A stretch of DNA of 18,440 nucleotides from Bacillota bacterium (lineage in GTDB: Bacteria > Bacillota > Clostridia > Lachnospirales > CAG-274): assembly GCA_017627115.1 (NCBI GenBank), contig JAGAHK010000327.1:1-18440 (forward strand), read 5' to 3'. Of this stretch, positions 15,285 through 18,440 are shown one piece after another. How positions within the stretch are numbered: position 1 is the first letter of the stretch; each line of letters opens with the position of its first letter. The position numbers were made by a program, and so were the translations under genes. The notes under the pieces are model-generated. The model did no database searches and had not been told where the DNA came from. It worked only from the letters and a program-made list of their open reading frames with translations.

Positions 15285-16062
15285 CTTCAAGCAGCTTCCA
15301 AACAACATCTTTATCCGTACTGCCCACGCCTGTCTGTATACATTTGCTGGTTACCTGCACACCCAGCGGATTGTCGGCAAAGACATTGCCAAGAGAATAA
15401 AGATCGTTTTCCCTAATATTGATAAGCTTCACTTTATCAAAAAGCGAAGGTGTTATTTGGTCAACAGGCAGAGCTTTCAAAACGGAACTGCCTGCACTTT
15501 CGGTATAGGCATAAGCGTAGACGATAACGCCTGCATTAAGTTCTTTACCCTCGCTGTCGGTAAACGCCTGTATTTTGGGATAACCCGTTACGGGTGTCCA
15601 CGGAGAATTGACCTGCTGCGTCAGGTTTGTTGCTTCGGCATTGAGCGCAGCGTAATTATTGTCATCCGACATATCGCTTGTTATAAACTTGAACAAAGGT
15701 ATTGCGGAAGTACTCAGAACATTGTTATCTTTATCATCTAAAACGAGCTTGCCGTCCTTGTCTTCCAAATCAACATATTTTGTATAATACGGCACCGTAA
15801 CAAGAAGATAGGTATAAACATCCATACTGCCGTTATTTGTTATCTGCGGATTTTTTTCAACTACCTTTTCGGGTGTTATATTTTTACCGTCGGTCGGATT
15901 CCATTTTGTTTCCGTAAGCAGGGTGGAAATGCTTTTTGCGACAAAACGGTTGCTTACCGTATCATTTGCCGAGAAAAACGCCGCAATGGTAGTAATGACA
16001 AACAGGCATATCAATGCACCTGCGTACATAAACCTTTTTTTTGAATTAAATAGATCTGCCAT
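15277..16062 (-). CDS. TasA-like secreted protein A with SipW-type signal peptide, 261 aa
   Basis: First of three TasA-like proteins in the operon, placed between the two SipW genes. The leader has NSKKR, a hydrophobic helix at about 12-30 and the motif IAAFFSANDTVSNRFVAK, fitting the SipW-dependent pattern. The mature region holds TETKWNPTDG, then ITPEKVVEKNPQITNNGSMD and VYTYLLVTVP, the family's conserved early strands. GGTGG lies about 6 bases before ATG at 16062. The stop overlaps the next SipW start by 8 bases, and 32 bases separate it from SipW copy 1 upstream. Charged loops (DLEDKDGKLVLDDKDN) are of unknown role. No anchor is present. It may be a fibre subunit; which of the three is the main subunit cannot be told from sequence. 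Confidence 0.73.
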   Translation of the reverse strand: MADLFNSKKRFMYAGALICLFVITTIAAFFSANDTVSNRFVAKSISTLLTETKWNPTDGKNITPEKVVEKNPQITNNGSMDVYTYLLVTVPYYTKYVDLEDKDGKLVLDDKDNNVLSTSAIPLFKFITSDMSDDNNYAALNAEATNLTQQVNSPWTPVTGYPKIQAFTDSEGKELNAGVIVYAYAYTESAGSSVLKALPVDQITPSLFDKVKLINIRENDLYSLGNVFADNPLGVQVTSKCIQTGVGSTDKDVVWKLLEDE

Positions 16063-16094
16063 ATATCCACCGCCTTTACAAAAAGACTTTTACA

Positions 16095-16772
16095 TTAATC
16101 TTCCTGTGTTTTTTCTTCTGCTGTTTCTTCGGCTGTTTTATCTGCTGTTTCGCGTGTTTCTTCTGCTTTTCCCTCGGTTTTTTCTTCGGCTTCGAGAGCA
16201 TTCAATTCCGCCGAGAGTGCAGCATATTTCTTTATAAGGTTAAAGAATATCACAAACAGCACGATAAAGATTATCACGCCTGCATAGTAAGTCTGAACAA
16301 ACAGTATAACATAACCGAGTTTGGGTATTCTTGTCTTTACAACGCCGATAACTCTGCCCTCGTCAATTATAAACGGGTCATCGCTGTCGTTGGCATCACC
16401 TTTGGTCTTAAAACAGGTGACACCTGTACCCTCGTAATTTTCAAGTTTTTCAACAACACGGTGAGTAAGATACGAATCATCCGTACCTCCCGGGTTGAAA
16501 GTTATGGGGTCGCCCACGTTTATATCCTTTGCATCGGTTATTTTAACGAATATCAGGTCGCCGACACTGTAGGCAGGCTCCATAGAACCTGTCAGAACAT
16601 CGTAATATCTGTAGCCGAATATCGACTTATCGGGTGTTCTGGATGATGCAAACATCACCGCACCCACTATTATGCACACAATAAGTGCATAGAATAATAT
16701 ATCTCCCACCACTTCAAGCACCTTTTGTGCATTCGTCATTGGTATATCGAGTTCTTCTTCATGTTTTTTCAT
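16095..16772 (-). CDS. sipW: SipW-type signal peptidase I (ER/archaeal type), copy 1, 225 aa
   Basis: Signal peptidase of the SipW type. A membrane helix at about 20-43 is followed by VLTGSMEP with nucleophile S63, YLTHRVV with H104, and KGDAND with D126; a second helix lies at about 155-182. The C terminus is a cytoplasmic tail rich in Glu, Lys and Ala (after about 185), absent from copy 2 and possibly a coiled or disordered extension. The start at 16772 overlaps the upstream gene by 14 bases and has AAGGAA about 7 bases before ATG. Known SipW enzymes cut leaders of TasA-like proteins; one of the two copies probably serves the neighbouring TasA-like protein A and the other B and C, but the pairing is inferred from order only. 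Confidence 0.88.
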   Translation of the reverse strand: MKKHEEELDIPMTNAQKVLEVVGDILFYALIVCIIVGAVMFASSRTPDKSIFGYRYYDVLTGSMEPAYSVGDLIFVKITDAKDINVGDPITFNPGGTDDSYLTHRVVEKLENYEGTGVTCFKTKGDANDSDDPFIIDEGRVIGVVKTRIPKLGYVILFVQTYYAGVIIFIVLFVIFFNLIKKYAALSAELNALEAEEKTEGKAEETRETADKTAEETAEEKTQED

Positions 16773-17814
16773 TGCTTATTTCCTTGTTTTTCTTACTTAA
16801 TTTCACAGTTTTATAAATAATGCCTGCCAAAAGCAGCAAAGCCGCCGCCAGTGACACGAACAAAACTTTTATATACATTACTATCCTGCTGTGATAGCCC
16901 GTTTTTACATCATCGGGTATAAACGGCAGATCGTCGGCAATTTTATCAAACACACTGCTGTCATAACGCTCTTTGTCGTCATTGTCCTCACCGAAACCGC
17001 CGTCATCGGAAGTGCCGCCGTTGTTCGGATCATCGGGAGTGCCGCCGTTATTATTGTTATTATTGTTATTATCGTTATTTTCATTGTTTTCGTTTTTATC
17101 ATCGTTATCGGCAGGAGCATCCGTTTTGTTATCGTTATTTTTGTCCGGGTCGGTATGCTCGGGAGGGTTAAGCGGGCTGCTTTTACCGTGTGTGGAAGTA
17201 GAGCTTTTATCCCTGCCGCCGCCTGTGGAGTCGGATGTATCTTCGCCCTCTCTTATCTGTGCAAAGAATATCCAGTCAAAATCCACCGCACCGAACGCGG
17301 TATCGCCCGCATTCGACACTGCCATGATATGGTCTTCGGTCTCCTTTGTCATATTCCAGATAAACTCGGCACGAAGATGCCGTGTTTCGCCCGAATTGTA
17401 TATACCGCCCAGATCAACGGGCGTTTCTGCCATATTCGGGGTACCGTTTCCGTTAACATCGCCCGTGTATATAAGCTCGTCCTCAAGGTAAAGCTTGACT
17501 TCCACTTCACCCTCAAGGTCTATAGTGCCCTCCGTATGGTTCGGCGCCATTGACATATACACGCGGTAAACGGCATCGGACCTTAAATTCATTACCGAAA
17601 TATCCTTTGTGTAAAGCACCCCGGGTACCATATCTTCAACATGAACATAATAATCGCCGTTTGCCGAAACGGAATTGCCCTCCGTATCCATAACTATAAG
17701 ATTTTGAGGCAAACCCCTGACACTGCCCTCGGGCAGCTCTACCGCATATGTCGGTGTCAGCATTGAAAGACATAGGATGAGGAGAAAAAAATATTTTATT
17801 TTGTTAAAAGTCAT
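16759..17814 (-). CDS. membrane-anchored secreted protein with Asn/Asp-rich linker, first gene of the fibre operon, 351 aa
   Basis: I do not recognise the family precisely. A standard signal peptide (hydrophobic about 8-20, likely cut after TYA at 24) is followed by a folded region of about 170 residues, whose TKDISVMNLRSDAVYRVYMSM and DLGGIYNSGETRHLRAEFIW segments recall the beta-sandwich strands of TasA-like proteins. A low-complexity linker rich in Asn, Asp, Gly and Lys follows (about 195-275, including a run of eight Asn), then a membrane helix at about 317-334 and a Lys-rich cytoplasmic tail. This orientation suits a membrane-fixed base or assembly factor for fibres, like the position of tapA before sipW-tasA in Bacillus, but no sequence match to TapA was recognised. 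GGAGG lies 5 bases before ATG. It overlaps SipW copy 1 by 14 bases. Confidence 0.8.
   Translation of the reverse strand: MTFNKIKYFFLLILCLSMLTPTYAVELPEGSVRGLPQNLIVMDTEGNSVSANGDYYVHVEDMVPGVLYTKDISVMNLRSDAVYRVYMSMAPNHTEGTIDLEGEVEVKLYLEDELIYTGDVNGNGTPNMAETPVDLGGIYNSGETRHLRAEFIWNMTKETEDHIMAVSNAGDTAFGAVDFDWIFFAQIREGEDTSDSTGGGRDKSSTSTHGKSSPLNPPEHTDPDKNNDNKTDAPADNDDKNENNENNDNNNNNNNNGGTPDDPNNGGTSDDGGFGEDNDDKERYDSSVFDKIADDLPFIPDDVKTGYHSRIVMYIKVLFVSLAAALLLLAGIIYKTVKLSKKNKEISNEKT
17047..17115 (-). repeat. Asn/Asp-coding trinucleotide-like low-complexity tract
   Basis: A run of near-perfect TTATTG/TTATTA units on the + strand (AAT/AAC on the coding strand) encodes the Asn-rich linker of the anchor protein. 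Such tracts can change length in steps of three by replication slippage without breaking the frame. No length variation can be shown from one sequence. Confidence 0.7.
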
Positions 17815-17836
17815 TCCGACCTCCCCCTTGGTTCAC

Positions 17837-17866
17837 TTTATATCTTGCCTTTCACTCTGCTATCAA
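17837..17866 (-). promoter_or_regulatory. probable promoter of the surface-fibre operon
   Basis: Reading the - strand, TTGATA (17866-17861), an 18-base spacer and TATAAA (17842-17837). The predicted start would give a leader of only about 15-20 bases, beginning just before the GGGGGAGG ribosome binding site. The site lies inside the end of the DUF559 remnant, so it either arose there or came with the operon. A more distant promoter cannot be excluded. Confidence 0.5.
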
Positions 17867-17954
17867 TATCTTTGCAGACATTTTCAAATTCTTTGTCTAT
17901 CTGTAGGTTTGTGTAGCTTACAACTATCAATCCCAATTTTCTAAATGCTTGATC
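17838..17954 (-). pseudogene. C-terminal remnant of a DUF559-type (Vsr-like) endonuclease
   Basis: Too short to stand out as a gene, but on the - strand the frame ending in TAA at 17838-17840 reads DQAFRKLGLIVVSYTN, then LQIDKEFENVCKDIDSRVKGKI. This matches the C-terminal pattern of DUF559 proteins (a short helix, then hydrophobic strand with VxxYTN or VLRFTN, then a final helix with n.e.V...I). An in-frame stop lies immediately upstream (17955-17957), 10 bases from the MITE-like element. The catalytic N-terminal part is absent from the window. It is interpreted as the tail of a gene destroyed by rearrangement. Recognition is from memory of the family pattern. Confidence 0.5.
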
Positions 17955-17964
17955 TTACGCATTT

Positions 17965-18255
17965 TAACCTCTCCGTCACCCTTCGGGTGCCACCTCTCCT
18001 TTCAGGTGAGGCTTTGCGGAGTGTTTTCTCTTATCTTAACGCAGCTAATGTGCTTTGTATTCTTTTTTCAATTCTGTATATTTTGTTCCCACATTTTATA
18101 GCCTTCCCTTTCAGGCAAGACCCACGGCGAAACACTTTTTTAAAACGTACTTTAGCAAACGCAATGTACTGAAATACGGTTTCATTCCGCAAAAACACGG
18201 GCAAAGCCTCTCCCTGAAAGGAGAGGTGGCACGGCTTGCCGTGACGGAGAGGTTA
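17965..18255. mobile_element. 291-bp MITE-like element with ~54-bp terminal inverted repeats
   Basis: The left end (17965-18017, TAACCTCTCCGTCAC...) and the right end (18201-18255, reverse complement of the same) match over about 54 bases. They differ mainly in the small internal palindrome (CCCTTCGGG versus CGGCAAGCCG) and at GTGAGG/GAGAGG. The ends can be read as TA-flanked. About 180 AT-rich bases lie between the arms with no convincing gene, so any movement would depend on a transposase supplied elsewhere. Confidence 0.7.
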
Positions 18256-18305
18256 TCTGTTTTTTTCAACACTCCAACCTTTGGGATGTCGAAAAAAACA
18301 GATAA
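18253..18305. repeat. perfect 15-bp inverted repeat with T-rich arm
   Basis: TTATCTGTTTTTTTC and GAAAAAAACAGATAA are exact complements around a 23-base loop, touching the right end of the MITE-like element. The T run lies within the stem rather than after it, so it is not a normal terminator. It may be part of a composite repeat. Confidence 0.6.
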
Positions 18306-18336
18306 AGTCCATAAGTGTCAATGATATTCGTATTCC

Positions 18337-18435
18337 GCAGAAATAAATTTCTGCTACATACTCATAACCAACGGAATTGCAAGCAATTCCAAATTCAGTG
18401 GGAGCTTGAACATTGCACCGCAAAGATAGATGCGG
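18337..18435. repeat. three short perfect hairpins in series
   Basis: GCAGAAAT-AA-ATTTCTGC (18337-18354), GGAATTGC-AA-GCAATTCC (18373-18390) and CCGCA/TGCGG (18418-18435) follow one another at roughly even spacing. The first two share the form of 8-base arms around AA. No open reading frame or known RNA fold was recognised in the final 130 bases of the window. Confidence 0.45.
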
Positions 18436-18440
18436 ACAGG

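Noticed and set aside
16891..17553. 220- and 172-codon + strand frames opposite the anchor gene
   Set aside because: Isoleucine/valine- or serine/leucine-rich translations are typical reverse images of an Asn/Asp-rich coding tract.
18055..18324. 89-codon + strand frame at the right edge
   Set aside because: It runs through the MITE-like arm and a hairpin; the peptide is a translation of repeat sequence.

Overview
The window looks like a low-to-mid GC Gram-positive chromosome, most likely a gut Clostridia member (Oscillospiraceae-like). The reasons are strong AGGAGG-type ribosome binding sites, TTGNNN-N17-TATAAT promoters, a class B sortase, SipW-type signal peptidases and Cna_B/SpaA-type surface domains. 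The lineage is inference; no rRNA or other taxonomic marker is present.

Left block (about 19-3020, + strand): a promoter drives three closely packed genes. They are a NudC-type NAD(H) pyrophosphatase, an RNase E/G-family endoribonuclease joined to it by an ATGA overlap, and a class B sortase. The first two make a plausible RNA-decay pair: NudC can leave a 5'-monophosphate on NAD-capped RNA, and RNase E/G senses 5'-monophosphates.

Junction block (3021-4152): repeat-rich and damaged. It holds two direct copies of a ~160-bp palindromic repeat, a cluster of short palindromes, and a toxin-antitoxin operon on the - strand. The antitoxin is intact, with its own promoter and a palindromic operator candidate. 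The PIN toxin is cut off after about 51 codons exactly where repeat copy 1 begins. A strong - strand terminator (4022-4066) closes the large operon to its right.

Main block (4022-17866, - strand): one probable 13.7-kb operon starting from a promoter at 17837-17866. In transcription order it encodes a membrane-anchored secreted protein with an Asn/Asp-rich linker, SipW-type signal peptidase 1, TasA-like protein A, SipW-type signal peptidase 2, TasA-like proteins B and C, and then, after a 158-nt hairpin-rich leader, a 2979-residue secreted protein with at least five Cna_B/SpaA-like domains, a Spy0128-like domain, an InlB-type repeat region and a BspA-like C terminus. The first six genes are joined by overlaps or short gaps. 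The layout recalls Bacillus tapA-sipW-tasA, but it has two peptidases, three TasA-like subunits, an unrelated membrane anchor and a giant adhesin with no sortase signal. I infer an extracellular fibre or matrix system and regard it as the most interesting content of the window.

Right edge (17838-18440): a C-terminal remnant of a DUF559-type nuclease gene, a 291-bp MITE-like element with ~54-bp terminal inverted repeats, and several perfect hairpins; no intact gene is visible. The surface operon is therefore bordered on both sides by palindromic repeats and broken genes, as expected at a site of gene gain and loss.
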